Position numbers and translations under genes: made by a program. A stretch of 64,000 bases of DNA from assembly GCF_014197435.1 (NCBI RefSeq), contig NZ_JACIFP010000001.1, positions 3,596,001-3,660,000 on the forward strand. The letters are read 5' to 3'. This stretch comes from Gordonia humi. GTDB lineage: Bacteria > Actinomycetota > Actinomycetes > Mycobacteriales > Mycobacteriaceae. This document shows, in pieces, positions 52,810 through 62,238 of this stretch; position 1 is the stretch's first letter; each line of letters starts with the position of its first letter. The notes beneath the pieces were generated by a model, which was not told the DNA's origin, made no database searches, and worked only from the letters and a program-made list of their open reading frames with translations.

Positions 52810-54243
52810 TCAGTGGTCCTGTTCGCCGATGCGGTGGACGTGGACGAAGTTCGTCGATCCGACGACCGACGCGGGCGCACCGGCGACGATGACGACGGTG
52901 TCGCCGCGCTGCAGGCGACCGCTGGCGGTCAGCACCTCGTCGACCTGATCGATCATTCCGTCGGTGTCCTTCATGCGCGGGACGAACAGCGGCTCGCAAC
53001 CCCAGCTGAGCGTCAGCTGACGCTGGGTCGACTCGGTCGCGGTGAGCGCCAGCAGCGGTACACGCGAATGCAGGCGTGCGACACGACGGAGGGTGTCGCC
53101 CGACTCGGTGAACGTGATGATCGCGGCCGCGTTGAGACGCTCGGCGATATCGCGCGCGGCGAAGGTCACGATGCCGCGCCGGGTGCGCGGAACGTGCGTG
53201 AGCTCGGGCACGTCGCGGGTGCCCTCCTCGACGGCGGTGACGATACGCGCCATGGTCTGGACGGTCTCGTTCGGGTACTTGCCGACCGAGGTCTCGCCGG
53301 ACAGCATCACGGCGTCCGCGCCGTCGAGCACGGCGTTGGCGACGTCGGACGCCTCGGCGCGCGTCGGGCGGGAGTTCTCGATCATCGAGTCGAGCATCTG
53401 GGTGGCGACGATGACCGGCTTCGCGTTCTCCCGCGCCATTTGAATGGCGCGCTTCTGCACCAGCGGAACCTGCTCGAGCGGCATCTCGACACCCAGGTCG
53501 CCGCGGGCCACCATGATCGCGTCGAAGGCCAGGACGATGGCCTCGAGGTTGTCGATGGCCTCGGGCTTCTCCAGCTTGGCGATCACCGGGACCCGTCGAC
53601 CGACGCGGTCCATCACCTCGTGGACCAGTTCGATGTCCGCCGGGCTCCGCACGAACGAGAGCGCGACGAGATCGACACCCAGGCCCAGCGCGAACTCGAG
53701 GTCGGCGATGTCCTTCTCCGACATGGCCGGAACCGAGATGTTCATCCCCGGCATGGACAGGCCCTTGTTGTTGCTGACCGTGCCGCCCTCGGTCACGTTG
53801 CAGACGACGTCGTTGCCGTCGACGTGATCGACGGTGAGGCCGACCTTGCCGTCGTCGACGAGCAGACGGTCGCCGGGGCGGGCGTCCTGTGCGAGCTGCG
53901 CGTAGGTGGTCGAGACGCGATCATGGTTGCCGATCACGTCGTCGACGGTGATACGGACCTGTTCGCCGTCGTTCCAGTCGACGGCGCCGTTGGGTCGGCC
54001 GTTGTCCTCGAACTTGCCGAGGCGGATCTTCGGGCCCTGAAGGTCGGCCAGGATGCCGACCGGCTTGCCGGTGTTCGCACTCGCCGCGCGAACCGCCTCG
54101 TAGACGCCGCGGTGGTCGCTGTGCGCCCCGTGGCTGAAGTTCATGCGGGCGACGTTCATACCGCACTCGACGAGCGCGGTGATCCCTTCTTCGGTGTTGG
54201 TTGCAGGGCCGAGAGTACAGACGATCTTGGTTCGACGAGTCAC
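52810..54243 (-). CDS. pyk: Pyruvate kinase
   Basis: 477 residues, full length. Final step of glycolysis, making ATP and pyruvate from phosphoenolpyruvate. RTKIVCTLGPATNT, GMNVARMNFSHGAHSDH, MVARGDLGVEMPLEQVPLVQ (metal and active-site region), ATQMLDSMIENSRPTRAEAS and VMLSGETSVGKYPNETVQTM are all intact. A TAGCCT -10 (54250-54255) ends 6 bases before the GTG start, with no ribosome site, so the transcript is probably leaderless. It is separate from lgt by 140 bases. Confidence 0.98.
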   Translation of the reverse strand: MTRRTKIVCTLGPATNTEEGITALVECGMNVARMNFSHGAHSDHRGVYEAVRAASANTGKPVGILADLQGPKIRLGKFEDNGRPNGAVDWNDGEQVRITVDDVIGNHDRVSTTYAQLAQDARPGDRLLVDDGKVGLTVDHVDGNDVVCNVTEGGTVSNNKGLSMPGMNISVPAMSEKDIADLEFALGLGVDLVALSFVRSPADIELVHEVMDRVGRRVPVIAKLEKPEAIDNLEAIVLAFDAIMVARGDLGVEMPLEQVPLVQKRAIQMARENAKPVIVATQMLDSMIENSRPTRAEASDVANAVLDGADAVMLSGETSVGKYPNETVQTMARIVTAVEEGTRDVPELTHVPRTRRGIVTFAARDIAERLNAAAIITFTESGDTLRRVARLHSRVPLLALTATESTQRQLTLSWGCEPLFVPRMKDTDGMIDQVDEVLTASGRLQRGDTVVIVAGAPASVVGSTNFVHVHRIGEQDH

Positions 54244-54383
54244 CCCACAAGGCTATCGGGCCGGCGGCCACAATTCGAACCAACTGGCGAGTAGCCGGGG
54301 GTGTTCACCGCATGTTCGTCCGTCCACGGTGGAGAGTCCGATCTCGTACCGATGCAATGCCGTCCGAGACCGGGTGGACGGTG

Positions 54384-56183
54384 TCAGTCGTCCTCGGGCT
54401 CGGCGCGGCGGATCTCCATGGCGCCGATCTCGTGAGCCGGACCGGATTCGACGACGGTGATCTCGTCGAGCCCGTCCAATCCGTCCAGATCGGAGACCAC
54501 GGTGTACCCCGGGCCCGCCGTGATCGGCGTATCGGCCACGGGCTCGTCGGCCGCGGGGTCGTCGGTCACGGGCTCGTCGGTGCCTGCCCCGTCGCCGGAC
54601 TCGTCTGCGCCGGACTCATCTGCGCCGGACTCGTCTGCGGGCTCGTCGGCAGAGGGCTCCTGGGCCTCGGACTCGTGAGCGGCGACCGACTCATCGGTGA
54701 CGGGGTCGTCGATGCCCGCCTCATCGGTGGGCTCGACGCCGGACTCGTCTGCGCCGGGCTCGTCGGCGCCGGGCTCGTGTGCGGCGGACCCGTCACCCGG
54801 TGTGTCGTCGACGGTCTCGTCGGCGGATTCGGCCGTCGCCGCGGGCTCCTCCGCGACTGCGTCGCCCGATTCTGCCACCGCGGGCGCATCGACGACGGGC
54901 CCTGCCGCGCCCCCCGCCTCGACGGCCCCCGCCTCGACGGCCTCCGCCCCGACGGGGGCCGCGGTGCCCGCTTCGTCGTCGGTCACGGCATCATCGGTCG
55001 CAACGTCATCGGTCACGGCGTCGTCGGTCACGTCATCGTCGGTCACGGCGTCGTCGGTCACGTCATCGACAACGTGGTCGGGTTCGTCAGAGTCGTCCTC
55101 GGACGGTTCGTCGCCGATCTCGTCCTGATCGAGTTCGTCCTGGTAACCGTCGTGGTCCCCGTCCGCGCCGGAGTCGAGTCTGTCGTCGAACTCACCGTTG
55201 TCGAACTCACCGTCGCCGACATCGTCGAACTCGCCGTCGTCGTCGAGCGTCGGCGGCACGTAGCCGACAGCGCCCTCGGCGGCGAGGACCTTCGCACGGT
55301 CGGGCCAATACATTGACAGACCGGTCTCTCGGCCCTTCGGCGCCATCACGACGTACAGCGCCGCCCCGAGGAACACCAGTGCCGCGACCAGGACATTGAC
55401 GCGCAGGCCGAGGATGTGGGTCGCCTCGTCACTGCGCATCAGTTCGATCGCGAAGCGACCGACACAGTAGCCCGCGACGTAGAGCGCGAACAGACGGCCG
55501 TGACCGATGCGGAACCTGCGGTCCAGGAACACCAGCAGCGCCACGATGATCAGGTTCCACAGGAGCTCGTAGAGGAACGTCGGGTGCGCCACCTCCAGAA
55601 CGGTGCCGTTCGAGACGCCGTCGATGACGCCGATGCCGCGCCGGCCGGTGTCCGGATCGACCCGCTCGTACAGTTCCAGGCCCCACGGCACCGTCGTAGA
55701 GTCGCCGTACAGCTCCTGGTTGAAGTAGTTGCCGAGCCGACCGATGGCCTGCGCCAGCAGGATCGCCGGGGCGATCGCATCGCCGAACGACGGCAGTTTG
55801 ATGCGCTTCCAACGGCAGCCGATCCATCCGCCGAGTGCGCCGAACGCGACAGCACCCCAGATGCCGAGACCGCCGTCCCACACCTCGAACGCGGCCTTGA
55901 GACCCTTGCCGTCGTCGCCGAAGTAGCGCCACCAGTCGGTGATGACGTGGTAGATGCGACCGCCGATCAGACCGAACGGGACGGCGATCAGCGCGACGTC
56001 GAGGACGTCACCGGGCTGGCCGCCACGCGCCCGCCAGCGGCGGTCGCTCCACCAGGCGGCGACGATGATGCCGACGATGATGCACAACGCGTAGGCCCGC
56101 AACGGGATCGGTCCGAGTTGCCACACGCCTTGCGGCGGGCTCGGAAGGTAGGCGAGAACGAGTCCGGCAGTCACAGGTGACAC
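54384..56183 (-). CDS. lgt: Prolipoprotein diacylglyceryl transferase with long acidic tail
   Basis: Lgt moves a diacylglyceryl group onto the lipobox Cys of prolipoproteins in the membrane. The seven-helix core is in residues ~1-312: PIPLRAYALCIIVGIIVAAW, GGRIYHVITDW, WDGGLGIWGAVAFGALGG, the Lgt signature QAIGRLGNYFNQELYG, HPTFLYELLWNLI and FAIELMRSDEA. After that come ~287 residues of Asp/Glu/Ala-rich low-complexity sequence (VTDD, GADE and ADESG repeats) with no predicted fold. The start is GTG at 56183 or 56174 (VTAGLVL); the longer upstream ORF overlaps trpA. It lies 36 bases after trpA, as in mycobacteria. The lipoproteins at 15494 and 43487 would be its substrates. Confidence 0.94.
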   Translation of the reverse strand: MSPVTAGLVLAYLPSPPQGVWQLGPIPLRAYALCIIVGIIVAAWWSDRRWRARGGQPGDVLDVALIAVPFGLIGGRIYHVITDWWRYFGDDGKGLKAAFEVWDGGLGIWGAVAFGALGGWIGCRWKRIKLPSFGDAIAPAILLAQAIGRLGNYFNQELYGDSTTVPWGLELYERVDPDTGRRGIGVIDGVSNGTVLEVAHPTFLYELLWNLIIVALLVFLDRRFRIGHGRLFALYVAGYCVGRFAIELMRSDEATHILGLRVNVLVAALVFLGAALYVVMAPKGRETGLSMYWPDRAKVLAAEGAVGYVPPTLDDDGEFDDVGDGEFDNGEFDDRLDSGADGDHDGYQDELDQDEIGDEPSEDDSDEPDHVVDDVTDDAVTDDDVTDDAVTDDVATDDAVTDDEAGTAAPVGAEAVEAGAVEAGGAAGPVVDAPAVAESGDAVAEEPAATAESADETVDDTPGDGSAAHEPGADEPGADESGVEPTDEAGIDDPVTDESVAAHESEAQEPSADEPADESGADESGADESGDGAGTDEPVTDDPAADEPVADTPITAGPGYTVVSDLDGLDGLDEITVVESGPAHEIGAMEIRRAEPEDD

Positions 56184-56218
56184 ACTAATGCACCCGCCGC
56201 CGGGCTCGATCCGACCGG

Positions 56219-57022
56219 TCAGCCACGCGAGCGGCGCACTCCCCGCGCGAGGTCGTCGACCAGCGCCGCGACCGCCGACTGTCCCTCGTCGACGGCGGAC
56301 ACGATCGCCGATCCGACGATCACGCCGTCGGCGTAGGCGCCGATCTCGGCCGCCTGGTCGCCGTTGCGGACGCCGAGCCCGACGCCGATCGGGATGTCCG
56401 AGTGCTCGCGGACCCGCGCGCAGAGTTCGGGCGCCATGTTCGAGACCGTCGAACGCGCTCCGGTCACGCCCATCGTCGATGCGGCGTAGACGAATCCGCG
56501 GCACGAGTCGACGGTCATCGCCAGTCGCTCCGGCGTCGACGACGGCGCGACGAGGTAGATCCGGTCGATGTCGTGGGCGTCGGACGCGGCATGCCAGGCC
56601 TCGCCTTCGTCTGGGATCAGATCGGGAGTGATGACTCCGACGCCGCCCGCCGCGTTCAGGTCACGCGCGAAGGCGTCCACTCCGTAGCGGAGGATGAGGT
56701 TCCAATAGCTCATGACCACGGGCTTGGCACCGGCGTCGGCGACAGCTTCGATAGCCGCGAATACGTCTCGCACACGGGTGCCGCCGGCCAGGGCGTGCAC
56801 CGCGGCCTTGGCGATGGTCGGGCCGTCCATCACCGGGTCGGAGTACGGGATGCCGATCTCGACGATGTCGCAACCGGCGTCGACCATGGTGCGCACGGTC
56901 TGCAGCGACGTGTCGAGATCGGGGTATCCGACCGGGAAGTAGCCGATCAACGCGCTGCGGTTCTCGGCGCGGCAGGCGGTGAACGTGTCGCCGAGGCGGC
57001 CGGCGGGAGCGGTGACGGTCAC
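56219..57022 (-). CDS. trpA: Tryptophan synthase alpha subunit
   Basis: 267 residues from the GTG at 57022, which overlaps the trpB stop (GTGA). It cleaves indole-3-glycerol phosphate and tunnels indole to TrpB. TIM-barrel motifs: [35 protein letters not shown] (catalytic Glu and Asp), [23 protein letters not shown] and [12 protein letters not shown] with [10 protein letters not shown] good AAAGGA site precedes it. Last of the trpC-trpB-trpA run before lgt. Confidence 0.98.
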   Translation of the reverse strand: MTVTAPAGRLGDTFTACRAENRSALIGYFPVGYPDLDTSLQTVRTMVDAGCDIVEIGIPYSDPVMDGPTIAKAAVHALAGGTRVRDVFAAIEAVADAGAKPVVMSYWNLILRYGVDAFARDLNAAGGVGVITPDLIPDEGEAWHAASDAHDIDRIYLVAPSSTPERLAMTVDSCRGFVYAASTMGVTGARSTVSNMAPELCARVREHSDIPIGVGLGVRNGDQAAEIGAYADGVIVGSAIVSAVDEGQSAVAALVDDLARGVRRSRG

Positions 57023-58344
57023 TGAGCTTCCTTTGCGTTCTGGGCGAGCTGAGCGGCGTATTCGGTCTCCGACGGCGGTCTGCCGTACAGGTCGAACCAC
57101 TTCGCCGCCGTGTCGACGTCCTTGTCGCCGCGACCGGACAGATTGACGACGATGATCGCACCGCCGCCGAGTTCGCGCCCGAGCGTGAGCGCGCCCGCGA
57201 CGGCGTGCGCCGACTCGATCGCCGGGATGATGCCTTCCAGACGCGACAGGTCGCGCAGGGCGTCCATCGCCTCGGTGTCGGTGACCGGCCGGTACTCGGC
57301 GCGACCGATGTCCTTCAGGTGCGCGTGCTCGGGACCGACGCCCGGATAGTCCAGTCCGGCCGAGATCGAGTGCGACTCGATGGTCTGGCCGTCCTCGTCC
57401 TGCAGGAGGTACGAGTAGGCGCCCTGGAAGGCGCCCGGGGTGCCACCGGTGAACGTCGCGGCATGACGACCGGTCTCGACGCCGTCTCCCGCGGCCTCGA
57501 AGCCGACCAGGCGTACGTCGGCGTCGTCGATGAACGGGTGGAAGATGCCGATCGCGTTCGATCCGCCGCCCACGCACGCGGTGACCGCGTCGGGCAGTCG
57601 TCCGGCCTTCTCGAGGATCTGGCGACGCGCCTCCATGCCGATGATCCGTTGGAAGTCGCGCACCAGCATGGGGAACGGGTGCGGTCCGGCGGCGGTGCCG
57701 AAACAGTAGTAGGTGGTGTCGGCGTTGGTCACCCAGTCGCGCAGCGCCTCGTTGATCGCGTCCTTGAGGGTGGCCGAACCGGATTCGACCGCGACGACGG
57801 TCGCGCCGAGCAACTGCATGCGGGCGACGTTGAGCGCCTGACGCTCGGTGTCGACGCGGCCCATGTAGATCAGGCACTCGAGTCCGAGGAGCGCGCAGGC
57901 CGTCGCGGTGGCGACACCGTGCTGACCGGCACCGGTTTCGGCGATGACGCGCTTCTTGCCCATCCTCTGCGCGAGCAGCGCCTGACCGAGAACGTTGTTG
58001 ATCTTGTGTGATCCGGTGTGGTTCAGATCCTCACGCTTGAGGAACAGGCGTGCGCCGCCCGCGAGGTCGCGCATCCGCTCGGCTTCGTACAGGGGAGACG
58101 GCCGGCCGGCGTAGTCGCGCTGCAGTCGGTCGAGTTCGTCGAGGAACTCGCGATCGCTGCGCAGCTTCTCGTAGGTTGCGGTGACCTCGTCGATGACCGC
58201 CATCAGGGCCTCGGGGACATGGCGTCCGCCGTAGACGCCCCAGTGCCCCTTCTCGTCGGGTCCGATGGGCGCGATGTTCGCGACGCCGTCGCTGGCCTTG
58301 GGGAACTCGTCGATCTGATCGGTCACAGCAGTGATTGTCCTCAT
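57019..58344 (-). CDS. trpB: Tryptophan synthase beta subunit
   Basis: 441 residues. PLP enzyme condensing indole with serine. The PLP Lys is in [57 protein letters not shown], the phosphate-binding [15 protein letters not shown] and [18 protein letters not shown] are all standard. The N-terminal ~25 residues are variable. Start at 58344; it is separated from trpC by 165 bases of repeat-rich DNA, an unusual gap for this operon. Confidence 0.98.
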   Translation of the reverse strand: MRTITAVTDQIDEFPKASDGVANIAPIGPDEKGHWGVYGGRHVPEALMAVIDEVTATYEKLRSDREFLDELDRLQRDYAGRPSPLYEAERMRDLAGGARLFLKREDLNHTGSHKINNVLGQALLAQRMGKKRVIAETGAGQHGVATATACALLGLECLIYMGRVDTERQALNVARMQLLGATVVAVESGSATLKDAINEALRDWVTNADTTYYCFGTAAGPHPFPMLVRDFQRIIGMEARRQILEKAGRLPDAVTACVGGGSNAIGIFHPFIDDADVRLVGFEAAGDGVETGRHAATFTGGTPGAFQGAYSYLLQDEDGQTIESHSISAGLDYPGVGPEHAHLKDIGRAEYRPVTDTEAMDALRDLSRLEGIIPAIESAHAVAGALTLGRELGGGAIIVVNLSGRGDKDVDTAAKWFDLYGRPPSETEYAAQLAQNAKEAQ

Positions 58345-58402
58345 CTGAGTGGGTGGACGGCAAACGAATAAGAAGAGGTCGAGGCTGCCCTGCCCGGCCG
58401 GC

Positions 58403-58512
58403 CGAGCGGAGTCCGCCGCTCGGGACCTTCCCTGCCGGTCGAGACCCTCCTGCCGGTCGAGTCGAGTCGAGACCCCCGACCGGTCGAGATCCCTCTACCG
58501 GACGAGACCTCA
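58403..58512. repeat. Degenerate CCGGTCGAGACC repeats between trpC and trpB
   Basis: An 8-bp hairpin (CCGAGCGG...CCGCTCGG, from 58403) is followed by four imperfect copies of CCGGTCGAGA(C/T)CC at about 58435, 58452, 58479 and 58497, some with an extra GTCGA. Related to the palindrome arms at 12575-12618. The run lies in the trpC-trpB gap and touches the trpC stop. Confidence 0.5.
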
Positions 58513-59328
58513 GCGCGCAGGCTTCGGGCACGACGGATGCGCGCCCGCCGCCACGAGGTCGGAGACCGCGGTGCGCGGATCGCCGGAGGTCACCAGGCCT
58601 TCGCCGACGAGGACGGCGTCGGCGCCCGCCCCCGCGTACGCCAGCAGATCCGCCGGGCCGCGAACACCTGATTCGGCGATGCGCACGACGTCGGTCGGCA
58701 GTCCCGGAGCGATGCGGGCGAAGACGTCACGGTGCACGTCGAGCGTCTTGAGGTCACGAGCGTTGACACCGACGACGGTGGCGCCCGCTTCGAGCGCGCG
58801 ATCGGCCTCGGCCTCGGTGTGAACCTCGACGAGGGCGGTCATGCCCAGCGACTCGGTGCGGTCGAGCAGGGACGCCAGAACCTTCTGCTCCAGGGCGGCG
58901 ACGATCAGCAGGATCACGTCCGCGCCGTGGGCGCGAGCCTCGTGGATCTGATACGGGCCGACGATGAAGTCCTTGCGCAGCACCGGGATGTCGACGGCCG
59001 CGCGGACCGCGTCCAGATCGGCGAGCGACCCGTTGAATCGACGCTGTTCGGTGAGCACGCTGATGACACGCGCTCCCCCGTCCTCGTACGATTTCGCCAG
59101 CTCCGCGGGATCGGCGATGTTGGACAGCTGCCCCTTGGACGGACTGGCCCGTTTGACTTCGGCGATCACCGCGATGTCCGGCTGGCGGAGCGCCGCCGCA
59201 GCGTCCCGCGGCTCGGGCGCTTTCGCGGCGAGGGCCTTGACTGCGGCGAGGTCGAGGACGGCTTCGCGCGCAGCGACGTCCGCCTTGACCCCGTCGAGGA
59301 TGGAATCGAGCACTGTCTGGCTGCTCAC
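58510..59328 (-). CDS. trpC: Indole-3-glycerol phosphate synthase
   Basis: 272 residues from the GTG at 59328 (AAAGGGG 8 bases upstream). Single-domain TrpC, not fused to Trp[21 protein letters not shown] (catalytic Glu and Lys), [55 protein letters not shown] and [12 protein letters not shown] are the conserved beta-alpha segments. It is the first gene of the trpCBA-lgt run here; trpE and the usual membrane protein lie outside or elsewhere. It is divergent from the SWIM operon. Confidence 0.98.
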   Translation of the reverse strand: MSSQTVLDSILDGVKADVAAREAVLDLAAVKALAAKAPEPRDAAAALRQPDIAVIAEVKRASPSKGQLSNIADPAELAKSYEDGGARVISVLTEQRRFNGSLADLDAVRAAVDIPVLRKDFIVGPYQIHEARAHGADVILLIVAALEQKVLASLLDRTESLGMTALVEVHTEAEADRALEAGATVVGVNARDLKTLDVHRDVFARIAPGLPTDVVRIAESGVRGPADLLAYAGAGADAVLVGEGLVTSGDPRTAVSDLVAAGAHPSCPKPAR

Positions 59329-59485
59329 TGCGACGCCCCTTTCTCGCGTTGTGTCTCAAGAGTAGGCAAGGTGCTTTCCGCCCGTGGCCTCGGGGTGTCG
59401 TCGGCTCCGACCGCGAGGCGTCTCGGTGCGGCGTCACCGGACGGCCGAGGGTGATCGCGCGGCTCGTCATCGCCTCGACCGACGG

Positions 59486-59508
59486 ATGTCGGAGGCCACG
59501 TCTATTGT
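59486..59508 (+). promoter_or_regulatory. Probable DNA-damage (PafBC type) promoter of the SWIM-MoxR operon
   Basis: ATGTCGGAG (59486-59494), exactly 8 bases, TATTGT (59503-59508), then 7 bases to the ATG at 59516. It has the same architecture as uvrB and polA: 7 of 9 upstream matches, correct spacing, TANNNT and a leaderless start. Confidence 0.55.
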
Positions 59509-59515
59509 CCGTTGT

Positions 59516-60796
59516 ATGCCGTGGACGCGAGAGCAGGTGCTGGCCGTTGCGCCGGACGAGTCGTCGGTCAAAGCCGGTCAGAAGCTGGCGACCCCGGGGC
59601 CGTGGTCGGCGACCGGACACACCGAAGCACTGCTGTGGGGCTCATGCCAAGGGAGTGGCAAGAAGCCGTACCAGGTGAGCATCGATCTCACCGGACCCGC
59701 GTACAAGTGCTCGTGCCCGAGCCGAAAGTTCCCGTGCAAACACGCGATCGCACTCCTGCTGCTGTGGTCGACGGGAGCGATCGGCGACGGCGAGGTCGCC
59801 GGGTTCGCGGCCGAATGGGCCGATGATCGCGCATCACGGACCGAACGTGCCGCGACGACGGCCGCATCGGCCGATCCCGCGGCGGCGCAGGCTCGCAGGG
59901 CCGAGCGGATCGCGAAGATGGATGCGGGCGTCGCCGACTTCGCCCAATGGCTCACCGATCTGGCGCGCGCCGGTCTGGCCGACGCCCTGCGCCGTGCCCC
60001 CGACTGGTGGGAGTCGACGGCCGCGCGGCTGGTCGACGCACAACTACCCGGACTCGCCGAACGCGTACGGGACGCCGGCGGCGAGGTGGCCCAGGGGCTC
60101 GAGGCCTCCGATCTCCTCGAACGGGTCGGGGTGTGGTGGCTGCTGGTCCAGGCGTGGCGCCGACGCGAGACGCTCGACGCCGCGCGGACCGCCGATCTCG
60201 ACGCCGCCGTCGGTCTGCCGACCGCGGCCGCCGACGTGCGGGCGGGTGAGACCAGAACGCAGAACTGGACCGTACTCGGCGCACACCGCGACCTGCGCGG
60301 ACGCCTCGAACAGCAGCGCACCTGGCTGCGCGGCGATGACGGAACCGTCATCGTGCTGCTCGACACCGCGGGTCCCGGGCAGAGCCTCGGCGTCCCGCAG
60401 CTCACCGGATCACGGGTCCACGCCGAGGTCGCACTCTATCCGGGGACCGCGCCGCGGCGAGCGTTGTTCGCCACGCCGCCGGAGCCGGTGGGAACCAGCG
60501 ACCGGTTCGGTCCCGGCGGCACCGTCGACGATGCCCTCGCCGAGGCCGCCGCGGCTCTCGCCGCGGTCCCCTGGCGGGACCGTCACCCGGTCACCGTGAA
60601 CGACGTCGCCGTGGCCGACGACGCCGAGCATCTCCTCGACGCGGGCGGCGGCGCCCTCCGCCTCACCGACGACACGCCGACTCCACTTCTGCTGGCGGCC
60701 ACCGGCGGTCGCGCCGCGCAGGTGTTCGGCGAACTCGACGCCGGCCGACTCCGCGTTCTCGCGGTGGCCGCCGACGGCGAGGTGACGGCCCTGTGA
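59516..60796 (+). CDS. SWIM zinc-finger protein, first gene of SWIM-DUF5691-MoxR-DUF5682 operon
   Basis: 426 residues from the ATG at 59516; longer in-frame starts overlap the promoter. The SWIM finger is complete: C65-x-C67...C74-x-H76 in YKCSCPSRKFPCKHAIALLL, preceded by a small strand-rich segment (ALLWGSCQGSGKKPYQVSID). From ~150 there is an Ala/Arg-rich, likely helical region, and the last ~130 residues form an uncharacterised domain (WTVLGAHRDLRGRLEQQRTW, and so on). SWIM fingers bind nucleic acid or protein; here it may target the MoxR machine. Its stop overlaps the next start by 4 bases (GTGA). No ribosome site; a damage-type promoter is 7 bases upstream. Confidence 0.83.
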   Translation: MPWTREQVLAVAPDESSVKAGQKLATPGPWSATGHTEALLWGSCQGSGKKPYQVSIDLTGPAYKCSCPSRKFPCKHAIALLLLWSTGAIGDGEVAGFAAEWADDRASRTERAATTAASADPAAAQARRAERIAKMDAGVADFAQWLTDLARAGLADALRRAPDWWESTAARLVDAQLPGLAERVRDAGGEVAQGLEASDLLERVGVWWLLVQAWRRRETLDAARTADLDAAVGLPTAAADVRAGETRTQNWTVLGAHRDLRGRLEQQRTWLRGDDGTVIVLLDTAGPGQSLGVPQLTGSRVHAEVALYPGTAPRRALFATPPEPVGTSDRFGPGGTVDDALAEAAAALAAVPWRDRHPVTVNDVAVADDAEHLLDAGGGALRLTDDTPTPLLLAATGGRAAQVFGELDAGRLRVLAVAADGEVTAL

Positions 60797-62238
60797 CCGC
60801 CGCCGAGGACACCGCGACCTGGTTCACTGACCTGTTGTCCGCCGCCGTACTCGGCACCGATCGCCGCCCGGCACCCGCTCGGCCCGATGTCATCGGGCCG
60901 ACGGCCGACGACGACCCCGCCGAAGACCTGCTGCAACAGGCCGCCCTGGCCGCGGCGCTCGTGCGCGGCGGTCGGACCGCCGGAGCGGCGACACCGATGG
61001 CCGCGGCCCCTCCGGAGACGTCACCGGTGGCGCCTGCGCGCGCCGTGCAGATTCTGCGGATGCTGCTCGAGACGCCGCCGTCGCCGCGGGAAGCACGGTC
61101 CACGCTGATCGTCAGGTGGCTCGACGCCGCGTCCGCGCGGGGCATGCGTGTCCCGCCGACGCTGCTGCCCACGCTCATCGCGGACTCGAGCGACGAGGTG
61201 ACCGCCGCCCTGCGCTCGGCGTGGGGTGCTCGCGGGGCGTGGTTGGCCGAACCCGACGGAGCCTCGGGCACCCCCGACGCGACGTCCCGGACGTCGCGGG
61301 CAGACCTGGAGAAGCAGTGGTCGACGATGCCGGCCCGCGCCAAGCAGGAGGCACTCGAAGCGTTGGGCGTCGGCCTCTCGATGGACGACGAGCCCCTCCT
61401 CGAACGCTGCCTCGACGAGCGGTCGGCCCGCGTCCGCGACGCGGCGCGCCTGCTGCTGTCCGAACTGACCTCGAGCCGGTACTCGGCACGAATGGCTGAT
61501 CGTCTGCGACCGCTGGTCACTCGCCGGACTCCGAGCGTGGCCCGACGACTCACCGCGCTCGTCTCCGACGCTCCGGTCCTGGTCGACGTGCACCCGCCGA
61601 CGGCCCTCGACGCCGCCGCCGACCGCGACGGGCTGCCCGCCCTCCACAGCGACGCCGATCGGACGAAGGCGCTACGCGCGATCGTCGTCGCGGCGCCGCT
61701 GGACACGTGGACGCGACTGCTCGATGCGACACCCGAACGGATCGTCGCCGGGTTGTCCTCCGATGCGACGGTGATCGACGCGATGGCCCGCGCCGCGATC
61801 CGGCAGCATGATTCCGCATGGGCCGCGGCGCTCGCGCGATACTCGTCGTCGCCCGGTCTGACCGAGACGATGACACCCGCCGATCGTGAGCGCGAACTGC
61901 TGCAACGGCTGCGGTCCGAACCGGACAGGCAGGTACCGCAGGTGCTGTCCCGACTGGACGCTCCGTGGTCGGAGACGATCGCCGACGCCGTCCTCGATCG
62001 ACTCGCCGCACCGCCCGTCGTACAGAAGGGGCACGCGCAGGGCGTGACCCTGCCGACCGCGTATGCCGTCGCGTTCCCCGCCGCGGCCCTGCCCCGCATC
62101 CAGTACATCCTCGACCAGCCTGTTCCCGACGCGGACGCGACGGGTGCCCATTCGATCATCGGCAGCCGCCGTGCACTGCTGCAGGCGGCCACCACCTTCC
62201 ACGCATTCGACCGTTCCATCCAGGAGGCTTTCGCATGA
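60793..62238 (+). CDS. DUF5691-family protein (HEAT-like, MoxR operon)
   Basis: 481 residues starting at the GTG that overlaps the SWIM stop. I recognise the family mainly by its place in SWIM/MoxR operons: an N-terminal WFTDLLSAAVLGTDRRPAP, then helical, Ala/Leu/Arg-rich repeats resembling HEAT units (LERCLDERSARVRDAARLLL; LRPLVTRRTPSVARRLTALV). The C-terminus has HSIIGSRRALLQAATTFHAF. There are no catalytic motifs, signal or membrane helix. A scaffold or adaptor between the SWIM protein and the ATPase is a reasonable guess only. The stop overlaps the MoxR ATG by 4 bases. Confidence 0.7.
   Translation: MTAAEDTATWFTDLLSAAVLGTDRRPAPARPDVIGPTADDDPAEDLLQQAALAAALVRGGRTAGAATPMAAAPPETSPVAPARAVQILRMLLETPPSPREARSTLIVRWLDAASARGMRVPPTLLPTLIADSSDEVTAALRSAWGARGAWLAEPDGASGTPDATSRTSRADLEKQWSTMPARAKQEALEALGVGLSMDDEPLLERCLDERSARVRDAARLLLSELTSSRYSARMADRLRPLVTRRTPSVARRLTALVSDAPVLVDVHPPTALDAAADRDGLPALHSDADRTKALRAIVVAAPLDTWTRLLDATPERIVAGLSSDATVIDAMARAAIRQHDSAWAAALARYSSSPGLTETMTPADRERELLQRLRSEPDRQVPQVLSRLDAPWSETIADAVLDRLAAPPVVQKGHAQGVTLPTAYAVAFPAAALPRIQYILDQPVPDADATGAHSIIGSRRALLQAATTFHAFDRSIQEAFA

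Noticed and set aside
54384..56504. 706-codon version of lgt
   Set aside because: The extra N-terminal part overlaps trpA out of frame and has no Lgt features; GTG at 56183 or 56174 starts the true protein.
59329..59400. trp attenuator or leader peptide upstream of trpC
   Set aside because: No short ORF with Trp codons and no terminator/antiterminator pair in the leader.
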